Positions 47,096-57,787 are shown, counted from the first letter of the stretch. The stretch: DNA of 64,000 bases from Enterococcus diestrammenae (GCF_009933255.1 NZ_MAEI01000014.1:12217-76216), one strand, 5' to 3'. Notes: generated by a model from the letters alone, not told the origin. Program-made: numbers and translations.

Positions 47096-47139
47096 AAAAA
47101 AAGAGCGTCTTTCCTTCCGAGGAAAGACGTTCTTTTTTT
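47096..47139 (+). terminator. Terminator after the DUF4003/GyrI/HEAT unit
   Basis: AAAAAGAGCGTCTTTCC with GGAAAGACGTTCTTTTT around a 6-nt loop, U-run on the plus strand and A-run upstream. Probably bidirectional. Confidence 0.9.
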
Positions 47140-47570
47140 GACACCCTAACCGATATATAAAAATTAAGCTCCATAAAGGCTAATGTATCAGAATTTAAAT
47201 GACGTATCAGGCCGTCATTGTGATGTTACGAAAAAGATGAAATTTAGCAACCTAGAAATTGGATTGATGGTAGCTAGATTGAAAAGTGCCAAATACAAAG
47301 TAACTTGTCATTGCAAGTTCATCTTAGCAGTTTCTGCTTAGATGTAACTATATGCGCAAACGTACCTTTAGCTTTTCCTCTGAGCTTCAAACTTAGAGTA
47401 AGTCTCACAAGTGCCACTAACTCTAGGTACATCCTCTGGTAGTTTCATTTGGCTTAAGACGATTAAGTCCCATGATGAAATGTCTAGTTTGACCAGTAGA
47501 GATGTCTGATTTGTTCGGCTGTTTTCATAAAGGGTTGTGCTATTCTTAAGAAAAACAAGGAGGCGCTTAC
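47140..47570. other. Intergenic region ahead of the GH43 gene
   Basis: 430 nt with no supported gene. A near-perfect inverted repeat CATCTTAGCAG/CTGCTTAGATG lies at 47322-47346, and shorter repeats flank it (around 47392-47430). AACAAGGAGGCGC before the GH43 start is a strong ribosome binding site. No catabolite-response element was identified with confidence. Confidence 0.4.
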
Positions 47571-49091
47571 ATGAACTATCAAAATCCGATTTTGCCTGGG
47601 TTTCACCCAGATCCGAGTTTTTGCCGCGGTGAGGATCGTTACTATATGGTGACTAGTTCTTTTGAATACTTTCCGGGATTGCCACTATTTGAGAGTGTCG
47701 ATTTAGTCAATTGGCAACCGATTGGCCATTGTATTACTCGTGAAAGTCAGATGACCTTTACGGATGCGCTGCCCAATGCGTTAGGAATTTACGCACCGAC
47801 GATTCGCCGGATTAAGGGGCGCTATTATGTGGTTTGCACCAATGTCGGAACCTCAGATCATGGACCGGGAAATTTTTTCCTGTGGGCAGACGATCCTCAT
47901 GGGGAGTGGTCGGATCCTATTTGGCTAGACCTACCTGGGATTGATCCGAGTTTGCTAGAAGACGATCAGGGGCAGATTTGGTATTGTGGGGCCCATCAAG
48001 GCATTTATCTTTGCCAGTTGGATTTAACTGATGGGAGTCATGGTCCCCGGATTGATATTTGGCAAGGAACTGGTGGAGCAGATCCAGAGGGGCCACATAT
48101 TTATCAGAAAGATGGCTGGTATTATTTGCTGATTGCTGAAGGCGGGACTGGCTATGGTCATATGGTGACGATGGCTCGTAGTCGGGAAATTACCGGTCCT
48201 TATGAAGCCTGTCCAGCTAATCCGCTACTTACCAATCGCAGTCTCCCTTTGCCAATTCAAGGGACGGGGCACGCGGACTTGATGGAAGATGAAAATGGCA
48301 ACTGGTGGGTAGTTTGTCTGGGGATTCGACCGCTAGAAGAATTTCCGAAGCGTCATATCTTAGGCCGGGAAACCTTTTTAGTGCCAGTGACTTGGCAACA
48401 AGAGTGGCCTGATTTTGGTGTCAATGGTTCTGTTTTACCAGAGATGGCAGGACCTTTGCCGGGTAATCCTAGTGCGGTCGATTTACAGCAAAAGGCCTAT
48501 GACTTTTTCGATGATTTTTCTGAAGCAAGCTTGGCAACAGCGTGGAATACGTTGTGTCGGCCACGGGATAACCAGTTAATGCCGACAGCAAAAGGTTTGG
48601 CCATGGTGGTTAGTAGGGAAGAAAAATTAAGTGGACAAACTTGGCTCGGTCATCGCTTGCAACATTTGCCTTTTGAAATCACGGCGACTTTTGACCTAAG
48701 TGAAGCCAGTGCTGGGTTAAACTGTGGTTTAAACCTCTTTTTGAATCCCACCCATCGTTATGATTTAGTAGTTGAAAAAACAGCGACAGGTAACTTGGTA
48801 AAAGCGACATTTGCAATGGGTCCTTTTGGTCGAGAGGAAGAGTTTTTTACCTTCAAGGAAACCACGGCCTCTTTACGAATCAAAGGCGACACGAAAACCG
48901 TAATTTTTGAAGCATTAAATCCAGCAGGCGAATGGCAAAAATTAACAGAGGTTCCCCTTCATTATTTGACTACTGAAACCGGGGGCATCTTTACGGGACC
49001 CTATGTTGGTTTGTTTGCTCGAGGCGAAAAGGAGACAGCGGGTAAAGTCTACTGCCGTTCCTTCCATTATCATGGGCGCTTTGATTTTTAA
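47571..49091 (+). CDS. Glycoside hydrolase family 43 (beta-xylosidase / arabinofuranosidase type)
   Basis: A 506-residue intracellular enzyme without signal peptide. The five-bladed propeller starts N-P-I-L-P-G-F-H-P-D-P-S (catalytic base Asp about 14). The pKa-modulating Asp is in G-I-D-P-S-L-L near 128 and the acid Glu in D-P-E-G-P-H-I-Y near 174. A C-terminal beta-sandwich (about 310-505) is typical of XynB/XylB-like GH43. It cleaves xylo-oligosaccharides or arabinose side chains in the cytosol, implying an importer that is not in the window. Next gene: GH1, 28-43 nt away. Confidence 0.9.
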   Translation: MNYQNPILPGFHPDPSFCRGEDRYYMVTSSFEYFPGLPLFESVDLVNWQPIGHCITRESQMTFTDALPNALGIYAPTIRRIKGRYYVVCTNVGTSDHGPGNFFLWADDPHGEWSDPIWLDLPGIDPSLLEDDQGQIWYCGAHQGIYLCQLDLTDGSHGPRIDIWQGTGGADPEGPHIYQKDGWYYLLIAEGGTGYGHMVTMARSREITGPYEACPANPLLTNRSLPLPIQGTGHADLMEDENGNWWVVCLGIRPLEEFPKRHILGRETFLVPVTWQQEWPDFGVNGSVLPEMAGPLPGNPSAVDLQQKAYDFFDDFSEASLATAWNTLCRPRDNQLMPTAKGLAMVVSREEKLSGQTWLGHRLQHLPFEITATFDLSEASAGLNCGLNLFLNPTHRYDLVVEKTATGNLVKATFAMGPFGREEEFFTFKETTASLRIKGDTKTVIFEALNPAGEWQKLTEVPLHYLTTETGGIFTGPYVGLFARGEKETAGKVYCRSFHYHGRFDF

Positions 49092-49134
49092 GAAATACGA
49101 AAATTAACTAAAGAAAAGAATGGAGAAGGATACT

Positions 49135-50607
49135 GTGTTTCATACTAAACTTGATGATTTTCCAGAAGATTTTATGTGGGGTGCGGCCTCTGCAGCTTAC
49201 CAAATCGAAGGAGCCTTTGCAGAAGATGGCAAAGGTCTGACCATTTGGGACGAGTACGCCATGACTCCAGGCAATACCTTTGAAGAAACTGATGGCAAAG
49301 TTGCGGTGGATCATTACCATCGTTACCAAGAAGATGTGCAGTGGATGAAAAAAATGGGGCTAAAAGCCTATCGTTTCTCAGTTTCTTGGGGGCGGATCTT
49401 ACCAGATGGCGAAGGGGAGGTCAATGAAGCAGGGCTGGCTTTTTATGAAAACTTGGTGGATGAACTACTGGCCAATGGAATCGAACCGTTAGTGACGTTG
49501 TATCACTGGGATTTGCCTCTTGCGTTACAACAAAAATACCAAGGGTGGGAAGGTCGAGAAACCATTGCAGCCTTCAAAAAATATTGTGAAGCGCTTTTTA
49601 CTCGTCTCGGTTCCAAGGTGAAGTACTGGATTACGATGAATGAGCAGAATGTTTTTATTCCTTTAGGCTATCGTTGGGCAGCCCATCCGCCTAAAGTGAC
49701 GGATTTAAAACGGATGTATCAAGCCAATCACCATGTTAATTTGGCTAATGCAGAAGCCATCAAATCTTTTCGTGAACTCGTTCCTACTGGTAAAATTGGT
49801 CCAAGCTTTGGTTATGGGCCCACTTATCCTTTAAGTGCTAAGCCGCAAGATGTGTTAGCGGCGGAAAATGCTGATGACTTTAACAATCGTTTCTGGTTGG
49901 ATGTCTATTGCAAAGGAAAATATCCAAAATTTATGCTGAAACAGCTGAAAAACCTAGGCTTGGCTCCAGAAATTTTACCAGAAGATGACAAGCTATTAGC
50001 CTCTGTGACACCAGATTTTCTGGGAGTCAATTATTACCATGGCGGTACGGTGAAGGAAAATAGCTATGAGGCTGGTGACTTTGCGGATGCTTCTGAAAAG
50101 GACTTTTCAAAAGTTGACCCTTATCAAATGGCTGCCAAAGAGGGGGAACACGCACCGGAAAAAGCCATGTTCCAAGCGGTAGACAATCCTTATTTAGAGA
50201 AGACGGATTGGGGTTGGGAAATCGATCCGGTTGGTTTCCGAGTAGCCTTGCGAAAATTGGCTAGTGACTATGACTTGCCGATTATCGTCACGGAAAACGG
50301 CTTAGTGGCTTTCGATGAGTTGACGGCTGAAGGAGCAATTCATGATGACTATCGCATTGACTATTTGCAAAGTCATTTGCAGGAACTCCAAAAAGCGATC
50401 ACTGATGGCGTGGAAGTGCTGGGCTATTGCGCTTGGTCCTTTACCGATTTGTTGAGCTGGTTAAATGGGTATAAAAAACGTTATGGCTTCGTCTATATCG
50501 ATCGGGACAATCAGGATGAAAAATCACTCGCGCGGATTCCCAAAGATAGTTATTTTTGGTACCAAGAGGTGATTGCCACTAATGGCCAAAACCTAACTTC
50601 AAAATAA
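49135..50607 (+). CDS. GH1 beta-glycosidase, probably 6-phospho-beta-glucosidase
   Basis: A (beta/alpha)8 enzyme of about 490 residues. The acid/base is in W-I-T-M-N-E-Q-N (about 170) and the nucleophile in I-I-V-T-E-N-G (about 385). The C-terminal loop D-L-L-S-W-L-N-G-Y-K-K-R-Y-G has Ser where free-sugar enzymes have Glu, plus Lys and Tyr. This matches phospho-sugar GH1 enzymes that act on PTS-imported beta-glucosides. The start is given as GTG 49135 because GGAGAAGG ends 5 nt before it; an in-frame ATG at 49120 lacks such a site. It is in a unit with the GH43 gene. Confidence 0.85.
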   Translation: MFHTKLDDFPEDFMWGAASAAYQIEGAFAEDGKGLTIWDEYAMTPGNTFEETDGKVAVDHYHRYQEDVQWMKKMGLKAYRFSVSWGRILPDGEGEVNEAGLAFYENLVDELLANGIEPLVTLYHWDLPLALQQKYQGWEGRETIAAFKKYCEALFTRLGSKVKYWITMNEQNVFIPLGYRWAAHPPKVTDLKRMYQANHHVNLANAEAIKSFRELVPTGKIGPSFGYGPTYPLSAKPQDVLAAENADDFNNRFWLDVYCKGKYPKFMLKQLKNLGLAPEILPEDDKLLASVTPDFLGVNYYHGGTVKENSYEAGDFADASEKDFSKVDPYQMAAKEGEHAPEKAMFQAVDNPYLEKTDWGWEIDPVGFRVALRKLASDYDLPIIVTENGLVAFDELTAEGAIHDDYRIDYLQSHLQELQKAITDGVEVLGYCAWSFTDLLSWLNGYKKRYGFVYIDRDNQDEKSLARIPKDSYFWYQEVIATNGQNLTSK

Positions 50608-50670
50608 CCCAATGTATAAGGACTACTTGCGATTTTACTGAACATGGCAGAGATAAAAAATGAATAAAAG

Positions 50671-50705
50671 AAAGGACCTATCAAATTTATGACAGGTCCT
50701 TTTTT
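50671..50705 (+). terminator. Terminator after the GH1 gene
   Basis: AAAGGACCT and AGGTCCTTT around a 14-nt loop, followed by a T-run, about 65 nt after the stop. Confidence 0.85.
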
Positions 50706-50783
50706 AGTGGGAAACTTTTCTAACCTTCCTTAAAACCCAAGACAAACCATTGCACAAACTGGCTTTTTGCGTTAAAGTAGTGG

Positions 50784-50806
50784 TTGTGAAACATTTTTGT
50801 GAAACA
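50784..50806 (+). repeat. Direct repeat upstream of rsmG
   Basis: TTGTGAAACA occurs twice with a 3-nt gap (13-bp period), about 50 nt before the rsmG start. It could be a tandem regulator site. It is not parS because the CACGTG centre is absent. Confidence 0.4.
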
Positions 50807-50852
50807 ATGGAAAGTAAGCGGTGTGAACCGCTTTTTATGGAAAGGAACGCTT

Positions 50853-51569
50853 ATGCTGCCTGAAGAATTTAGACAGCGCCTTGAAGCTGACGGCATCGTA
50901 TTGGATGACGGACAGATGGCGCAATTTGCGGAGTATTTCCGCTTATTGGTGGAATGGAATGAGAAGATGAATCTCACCGCCATCACGGAAGAAAAAGAAG
51001 TTTACTTGAAGCATTTTTATGATTCGGTGATGTTGGCTCTGGCGGTGAAACTTGATCCGGCGGCCGCTATTTGTGACGTGGGATCGGGAGCCGGCTTTCC
51101 TAGCATTCCGCTGAAAATCGTCTTCCCGGAACTTACGGTAACCATCGTGGATTCCTTAAACAAACGGATTACTTTCTTGACCCAGTTGACAGAAGCATTG
51201 GGCTTAAAAAATGTCCATTTGTATCATGATCGGGCGGAAACTTTTGGACAAAACAAAGCCTTTCGCGAAAGTTTCGACTATGTGACAGCCCGAGCGGTGG
51301 CACGTTTGAACGTCTTGGCGGAATTGTGTCTGCCGTTAGTTAAAAAAGAGGGCTTTTTCTTAGCTTTGAAAGCAGCCAAAAGTGATGAAGAATTAGCCGA
51401 GGCAAAACCGGCTATTGCTACTCTGGGTGGTAAATTTATTGAGGAAAAGGTCATGTCTTTGCCAGTAGCTGGCGACCAGCGGCATTTTCTCGTGATCCAA
51501 AAGAAAAAAGAAACACCCAAAAAATACCCTCGTAAACCAGGACTGCCCAATAAGCAGCCGCTTAAGTAG
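50853..51569 (+). CDS. rsmG: 16S rRNA (guanine-N7) methyltransferase RsmG
   Basis: A 238-residue SAM-dependent methyltransferase for G527 of 16S rRNA (E. coli numbering). It has N-L-T-A-I-T near 41, the SAM motif [10 protein letters not shown] near 74-83 and V-T-A-R-A-V-A near 145. The C-terminus has a basic Pro/Lys tail. Its loss gives low-level streptomycin resistance in other species. The start at 50853 has AAAGGAACGCTT upstream; the longer frame from 50799 is not favoured. It normally follows mnmG but here is separated by accessory genes. Confidence 0.95.
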   Translation: MLPEEFRQRLEADGIVLDDGQMAQFAEYFRLLVEWNEKMNLTAITEEKEVYLKHFYDSVMLALAVKLDPAAAICDVGSGAGFPSIPLKIVFPELTVTIVDSLNKRITFLTQLTEALGLKNVHLYHDRAETFGQNKAFRESFDYVTARAVARLNVLAELCLPLVKKEGFFLALKAAKSDEELAEAKPAIATLGGKFIEEKVMSLPVAGDQRHFLVIQKKKETPKKYPRKPGLPNKQPLK

Positions 51570-51822
51570 GGGATGGTAGGATTTGGCATTGTTTATTAGA
51601 AAGGCTTCGAGGCGGAGAAAGCTCGGCAATAAGCCCAAACAGTCAATGTGACGAAAACCGTCACAGTGCCTGTTTGTTCTTATTGCAGCTACTCATGGAG
51701 AGTACGCGTACAGTTCGATGCACTGCTAACGCTTGGCATGAAGCGGAAAATCACTGCTTCAATCGAACTTGTATCAACTTCAGAGCGAGCCGCTTTAGCA
51801 CACTTTATTAGGAGGATCCTTT
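51570..51822. other. rsmG-parA intergenic region
   Basis: Holds a TGTGACG-N5-CGTCACA inverted repeat (51647-51665). It also holds a frame from GTG 51648 encoding V-C-S-Y-C-S-Y-S-W that runs into parA without a ribosome binding site, possibly a decayed zinc-ribbon gene. TTAGGAGGATCCTTT before parA is its ribosome binding site. No noc gene is present between rsmG and parA. Confidence 0.35.
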
Positions 51823-52587
51823 ATGGCACGAATTATTTCTGTGGCAAACCAGAAGGGTGGCGTGGGGAAAACCACGACCACTGTCAATCTTGGGGCTTGC
51901 CTTGCATTTGAAGGAAAAAAAGTATTATTGGTAGACATTGATGCACAGGGCAATGCCACCAGTGGTGTAGGCGTTCGTAAGCCGGATGTCAAAAAAGATA
52001 TTTATGATGTGTTAGTCAATGAGGAACCGATTACCGAAGCGATTTTACCTAGTAGTCGGGAAGGGTTAGATATCGTTCCAGCGACGATTCAGTTGGCTGG
52101 GGCGGAAATTGAATTGACTTCCATGATGGCGCGGGAATCTCGCTTAAAATCGGCGTTGGAAGAGATTCGTGATCGGTACGATTATATTTTGATCGACTGT
52201 CCCCCATCTTTGGGTCACATGACTATCAATGCTTTTACTGCTAGCGATTCTTTGTTGATTCCCGTGCAGTGTGAGTATTATGCCCTGGAAGGATTGAGCC
52301 AGCTGTTGAATACGGTTCGTCTAGTGCAAAAGCATTTCAACCCTGGTTTGAAAATTGAAGGGGTCTTATTGACGATGTTTGACGCTCGTACCAATTTGGG
52401 AGCGGAAGTCGTGGAAGAAGTGAAACGTTATTTCCAAGAAAAAGTTTACGATACCATCATTCCTCGAAACGTGCGTTTGTCAGAAGCGCCGAGCCATGGC
52501 TTGTCGATTATTGACTATGATCCGTTGTCCAAGGGGGCTAAGATGTATATTTCCTTGGCAAAGGAGGTTTTGAGTCGTGAAAAATAA
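51823..52587 (+). CDS. parA: Chromosome partitioning ATPase ParA (Soj)
   Basis: A 254-residue deviant-Walker ATPase that works with ParB in origin segregation and modulates DnaA in Bacillus. It has K-G-G-V-G-K-T-T-T (residues 10-18), the Walker A' L-V-D-I-D-A-Q-G-N near 36-44 and D-Y-I-L-I-D-C-P-P-S near 117-126. It ends with parB overlapping by 11 nt. Confidence 0.96.
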   Translation: MARIISVANQKGGVGKTTTTVNLGACLAFEGKKVLLVDIDAQGNATSGVGVRKPDVKKDIYDVLVNEEPITEAILPSSREGLDIVPATIQLAGAEIELTSMMARESRLKSALEEIRDRYDYILIDCPPSLGHMTINAFTASDSLLIPVQCEYYALEGLSQLLNTVRLVQKHFNPGLKIEGVLLTMFDARTNLGAEVVEEVKRYFQEKVYDTIIPRNVRLSEAPSHGLSIIDYDPLSKGAKMYISLAKEVLSREK

Positions 52588-53464
52588 AGGAAAAGGTTTA
52601 GGTCGGGGGATCGATGCTTTGTTTCAAGATTTCAAAGATCTGGAAGAAGTCGATGTGAAAACGGAAGTGATCGTGAATATTCAGCTGAGTGAGTTGCGTC
52701 CTAATCCTTATCAACCGCGAAAAACCTTTGATGAAGCTTCTTTGCAAGAATTAGCAACATCGATTTCCCACTCCGGTGTCTTTCAACCAATCATCGTGCG
52801 GCAATCAGCAGTCAAGGGTTACGAAATCATCGCTGGGGAGCGACGTTTCCGGGCTTCAAAATTAGCTGGCAAAGAAACGATTCCGGCGATTATTCGCGAG
52901 TTTGACGAAGAATCCATGATGCAAGTGGCTGTGCTGGAAAACTTGCAGCGGGAAGATTTGACGCCGTTGGAAGAAGCGGAAGCCTACGAAATGTTGATGA
53001 AAAACTTAGAATTAACCCAAGCCCAAGTGGCAGAACGTCTAGGTAAGAGTCGCCCCTACATTGCGAACTATTTGCGTTTGCTGACTTTGCCAAAATTGGT
53101 GAAGGAAATGGTGCAAGACGAGCGCCTATCCATGGGGCAAGCCCGGACCTTACTAGGCTTAAAAGATAAAAATCAAATCCTGAAACTAGCCAATCGTTGT
53201 GTCAAAGAAAGTTTGACTGTGCGGCAGTTGGAACAGATTGTTTCTGCAATGAATGACAAAAAAGAAGTCAAAAAAACCCCACGCATTGTGAAGGAAAAAC
53301 CTTATTATTTACGTGAAGGGGAAGAACGTTTGATGGATAAGTTTGGCACCAATGTGGAAATTTCTGAAAAAGACGGCAAAGGGAAAATCGAAATCGAGTA
53401 CCTTTCCCAAAGTGATTTGACCCGGATTTTGGATATTCTAAACATTCAATTTGACGAAGCATAA
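52577..53464 (+). CDS. parB: Chromosome partitioning protein ParB (Spo0J)
   Basis: A 295-residue CTP-dependent parS-binding clamp. N-terminal G-K-G-L-G-R-G-I-D-A-L-F (about 5-16), the N-terminal domain with P-N-P-Y-Q-P-R-K near 42-49 and G-E-R-R-F-R-A near 95-101 (CTP/arginine patch). The helix-turn-helix with T-Q-A-Q-V-A-E-R-L-G-K-S-R-P near 146-159 contacts parS, and the C-terminal dimer domain follows. The start is GTG, inside the parA end. Its targets are probably the five parS-like sites listed. Confidence 0.96.
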   Translation: MKNKGKGLGRGIDALFQDFKDLEEVDVKTEVIVNIQLSELRPNPYQPRKTFDEASLQELATSISHSGVFQPIIVRQSAVKGYEIIAGERRFRASKLAGKETIPAIIREFDEESMMQVAVLENLQREDLTPLEEAEAYEMLMKNLELTQAQVAERLGKSRPYIANYLRLLTLPKLVKEMVQDERLSMGQARTLLGLKDKNQILKLANRCVKESLTVRQLEQIVSAMNDKKEVKKTPRIVKEKPYYLREGEERLMDKFGTNVEISEKDGKGKIEIEYLSQSDLTRILDILNIQFDEA

Positions 53465-53482
53465 GAAAAAGGAGCGACCTGT

Positions 53483-53674
53483 ATGTATGATCTAGGAGAC
53501 ATCGTGGAAATGAAAAAGCCTCATGCCTGCAAAGCCAATCGTTGGCAAATCATCCGCATGGGCGCTGATATCAAAATCAAATGCACCAACTGTGGTCATA
53601 TCGTGATGTTGACCCGCCGTGAGTTTGAGAAAAAAATGAAAAAAGTTTTGGAAAAAGCCCCGGCTAAGGACTAA
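53483..53674 (+). CDS. DUF951 family protein
   Basis: A 63-residue basic protein: D-L-G-D-I-V-E-M-K-K-P-H-A-C near the start, I-R-M-G-A-D-I-K-I-K-C-T-N-C-G-H near 32-47 and R-R-E-F-E-K-K. The H-x-C and C-T-N-C positions suggest a small zinc site. DUF951 is always near parB/ychF in Firmicutes. The function is unknown, with nucleic-acid binding likely. It sits 18 nt after parB with AAAAAGGAGCGACCTGT upstream, so is in the same operon. Confidence 0.88.
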   Translation: MYDLGDIVEMKKPHACKANRWQIIRMGADIKIKCTNCGHIVMLTRREFEKKMKKVLEKAPAKD

Positions 53675-53736
53675 CTCAGCTGGTACCATCTTTCAAAACC
53701 ATCATAATGACTATATAGAGAAAGAGTGAAGTTACT

Positions 53737-54837
53737 ATGGCATTAACTGCCGGAATCGTGGGCTTGCCCAACGTTGGGAAGTCTACCTTATTCAACGCCA
53801 TCACTAAAGCCGGAGCAGAAGCGGCCAATTATCCTTTTGCGACTATCGATCCTAACGTGGGGATGGTGGAGGTGCCAGATTGGCGCTTGCAACGTTTGAC
53901 AGAATTGGTTCAACCGAAAAAAACAGTCCCTACCACGTTTGAATTTACCGATATTGCTGGTATCGTCAAAGGGGCCAGCAAAGGGGAAGGCTTGGGTAAC
54001 CAGTTTTTGAGTCATATTCGCCAAGTGGATGCGATTTGTCACGTCGTTCGTTGTTTTGATGATGACAATATCACCCACGTAGAAGGTCGGGTAGATCCAC
54101 TAGAAGACATCGATACCATCAATTTGGAATTGGTGCTGGCCGACTTGGAATCTATCAATAAACGTTATACCCGAGTGGCCAAAGTTGCCAAAACGAAAGA
54201 CAAAGATGCGATGGCTGAGTTGGCGGTATTGGATAAGATCAAACCAGTTCTTGAAGAAGGCAAATCCGCCCGCAGCGTAGCGTTTACCGAAGAGGAACAA
54301 AAAATCGTCAAAGGCTTGTTCCTGTTGACTACAAAACCAGTTTTATACGTAGCCAATGTCTCTGAAGATGAAGTGGCAGATGCAGAAAATAACCATTACG
54401 TGCAAGACGTACGAAATTTTGCTGCCTCTGAAAATGCGGAAGTCATCGTTGTTTGTGCCCGAGCTGAAGAAGAAATCGCCGAGTTAGAAGAGGAAGATAA
54501 GGCGGAATTTTTGGAAGCAATGGGTATTGAAGAGTCTGGTTTGGATCAATTGATTCGGGCAGCGTATGATCTCTTAGGGTTAGCGACCTACTTTACTGCT
54601 GGGGTGCAAGAAGTGCGCGCTTGGACCTTCCGTAAGGGTATCAAAGCCCCTCAAGCAGCTGGGATTATCCATTCTGACTTCGAGCGAGGCTTTATCCGTG
54701 CCGAAACGGTATCCTTTGAAGACTTGGACAAGTACGGTACGATGCATGCAGCGAAAGAAGCTGGCCGTGTCCGCTTGGAAGGCAAGGACTATGTCGTGCA
54801 AGATGGCGATGTTATGTTGTTTAGATTCAATGTATAA
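53737..54837 (+). CDS. ychF: Redox-regulated ATPase YchF (Obg family)
   Basis: A 366-residue P-loop protein that prefers ATP. It has G-L-P-N-V-G-K-S-T near 8-16, D-I-A-G-I-V-K-G-A-S-K-G-E-G-L-G near 70-85, a degenerate N-x-x-E specificity segment (V-A-N-V-S-E-D-E) near 203-210, a coiled-coil insert (about 130-180) and a C-terminal TGS domain (about 280-365). It associates with ribosomes and stress responses. End of the rsmG-parAB-DUF951-ychF run, with a terminator following. Confidence 0.95.
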   Translation: MALTAGIVGLPNVGKSTLFNAITKAGAEAANYPFATIDPNVGMVEVPDWRLQRLTELVQPKKTVPTTFEFTDIAGIVKGASKGEGLGNQFLSHIRQVDAICHVVRCFDDDNITHVEGRVDPLEDIDTINLELVLADLESINKRYTRVAKVAKTKDKDAMAELAVLDKIKPVLEEGKSARSVAFTEEEQKIVKGLFLLTTKPVLYVANVSEDEVADAENNHYVQDVRNFAASENAEVIVVCARAEEEIAELEEEDKAEFLEAMGIEESGLDQLIRAAYDLLGLATYFTAGVQEVRAWTFRKGIKAPQAAGIIHSDFERGFIRAETVSFEDLDKYGTMHAAKEAGRVRLEGKDYVVQDGDVMLFRFNV

Positions 54838-54848
54838 GTGATTGCAAT

Positions 54849-54907
54849 CACTAATCCGCCTCCCTTGGCTACTTACTATATCAAGGAGGTAGGGTTAGTG
54901 TTTTTTT
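54849..54907 (+). terminator. Terminator after ychF
   Basis: CACTAA/TTAGTG at the base and CCTTG/CAAGG internally, then TTTTTTT. It is 11 nt after the stop codon. The rest of 54838-55148 has no gene. Confidence 0.8.
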
Positions 54908-55148
54908 AGAAATAGGAAACTCTTAGTATCGGTAATTTAACCAGTAGAAAGAGTCGGGTTTCAATTTTCCAATCTCCCGTCAGATAGTTTTCTGAGAGGA
55001 AAGAAGAGAGGGCCAGAACTTTGTAAGCGATCAAAAAAGCTGTTTATTAAGTTGCCAATATGGTAAAATGTTCATTGGACGAAATTTTATCTTAGTGCCA
55101 AGTGACGGTTTTTGTGACGAAGGCAAGACATAATGAGGAGGAGAATAC

Positions 55149-55856
55149 ATGGAGCCAGAAGTGTTGCGGCAATATGTTTCCGAAAATCGTGAGCTGGAAC
55201 CACAGCTGACTAAGCGAAATCAACAATATATCTTTGACTTGAAAAAGTCTTTGCAAGCGGCCAATCTTTCTGAAGAAGAAATGGTCATCGCGATGCACGA
55301 CATCTTACCGACTTTAGTCGAAGAACAAAAAACAGGGAAAACCGCGCGCCAGTTATTCGGTACAGTTTCTGAACGGACTGAAGCGATCATCAATAAACCA
55401 CAACCGCTGCCGGAAACCAAACCCGTCTTGATGTGGTTGGATAACTCCTTATTTATCTTAGGTGTCTTTGGTTTGATGGTGGGTGTGATGGGCTTGTTCA
55501 CCAATGGTAAGGCACAGATGTATGGGCTCTTTAGCCTGATTATTGGTGCAGCTATCGGGGGCTTTGTCTTCTATCTCTTCTACAAATTCTTCTACCAATA
55601 CGAACAACCTGGTGCCGATAAGAGTAAACGACCTAAGATGTGGAAAGCGTTATTGATGATGATTCCAATCTTCTTCTTGTGGATGTTGGTTTGGGGTGCT
55701 TCCAGCTTGCCAATCTTTGATATTTTAAATCCGGTGATGCCACCAATCGTGACGATGATCATTGGGGCAGCAGCATTGGGCTTACGTTGGTTCTTGAAAA
55801 AACAATTCAATATTCAAGGAAGCTTTTCCATGCCGCCAAGACAAGAACAAAAATAA
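55149..55856 (+). CDS. DUF1129 family membrane protein
   Basis: A 235-residue protein. The N-terminal cytosolic domain (about 1-95; Q-Y-V-S-E-N-R-E-L, L-T-K-R-N-Q-Q-Y-I-F-D-L) is followed by four membrane segments (about 98-118, 124-145, 166-186 and 195-215) and a short tail. This is the DUF1129 layout (YuaF-like N-terminal helices plus 4 TM) common in lactic acid bacteria; its role is unknown. GAGGAGGAGAATAC precedes the ATG. It is flanked by its own terminator. Confidence 0.8.
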   Translation: MEPEVLRQYVSENRELEPQLTKRNQQYIFDLKKSLQAANLSEEEMVIAMHDILPTLVEEQKTGKTARQLFGTVSERTEAIINKPQPLPETKPVLMWLDNSLFILGVFGLMVGVMGLFTNGKAQMYGLFSLIIGAAIGGFVFYLFYKFFYQYEQPGADKSKRPKMWKALLMMIPIFFLWMLVWGASSLPIFDILNPVMPPIVTMIIGAAALGLRWFLKKQFNIQGSFSMPPRQEQK

Positions 55857-55864
55857 TGACTTGT

Positions 55865-55909
55865 ATCCGTCGCACTCTCGATTCTATTTCGAGAGTGCGA
55901 CGGATTTTT
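55865..55909. terminator. Terminator after the DUF1129 gene
   Basis: ATCCGTCGCACTCTCGA with TCGAGAGTGCGACGGAT, a perfect long stem around a 7-nt loop, then TTTTTG. Confidence 0.92.
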
Positions 55910-55968
55910 GCTGTGAAACACAGCGATTGACTACTGAAAGTAGGCAGAGCTGATGTTGAACAGTAGTA

Positions 55969-55990
55969 GGCGACCACCGGGAGCGTCGCC
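55969..55990 (+). repeat. GGCGAC/GTCGCC hairpin upstream of guaB
   Basis: A GC-rich hairpin upstream of a promoter with TTGACT (56042), 17 nt, TAAATT. It lies before, not in, the predicted guaB transcript. Its role is unknown. Confidence 0.35.
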
Positions 55991-56090
55991 ACTTCTGTTT
56001 TGCTTTTTTCTATCACTTTCCTAAGAAAACCTGCCATCTGGTTGACTTGTCTTGATATTTCTGTTAAATTCATCAATAAAAATAAACTGA

Positions 56091-57590
<1,500 letters not shown>

Positions 57591-57597
57591 CTAAAAA

Positions 57598-57646
57598 AAC
57601 TATCCGAACAAGTTGTCATAAGGACTCTTGTTCGGGTAGTTTTTTA
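57598..57646 (+). terminator. Terminator after guaB
   Basis: AACTATCCGAACAAG and CTTGTTCGGGTAGTT around a 14-nt loop, followed by TTTTT, 8 nt after the stop. Confidence 0.88.
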
Positions 57647-57719
57647 TTTGAGAAACATCAACAGTAGCTTGATATAAACCGCGTTATCAAAGAATTTTCT
57701 TGTGCTTTCTTTTTGAAAA

Positions 57720-57735
57720 TGTTTCACGTGAAAAC
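57720..57735. promoter_or_regulatory. parS-like site
   Basis: TGTTTCACGTGAAAAC has the full CACGTG centre and 14 of 16 consensus bases; only the last two differ. It lies between the guaB and deacetylase terminators, about 25 kb right of oriC. Confidence 0.7.
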
Positions 57736-57787
57736 TTTCATAGCTTATTTAGAGCGTGCAAAACTACTTCGCAAAGTTTTTTTCATT

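Noticed and set aside
50784..50806. parS-like repeat upstream of rsmG
   Set aside because: TTGTGAAACA is repeated directly, not inverted, and CACGTG is missing.
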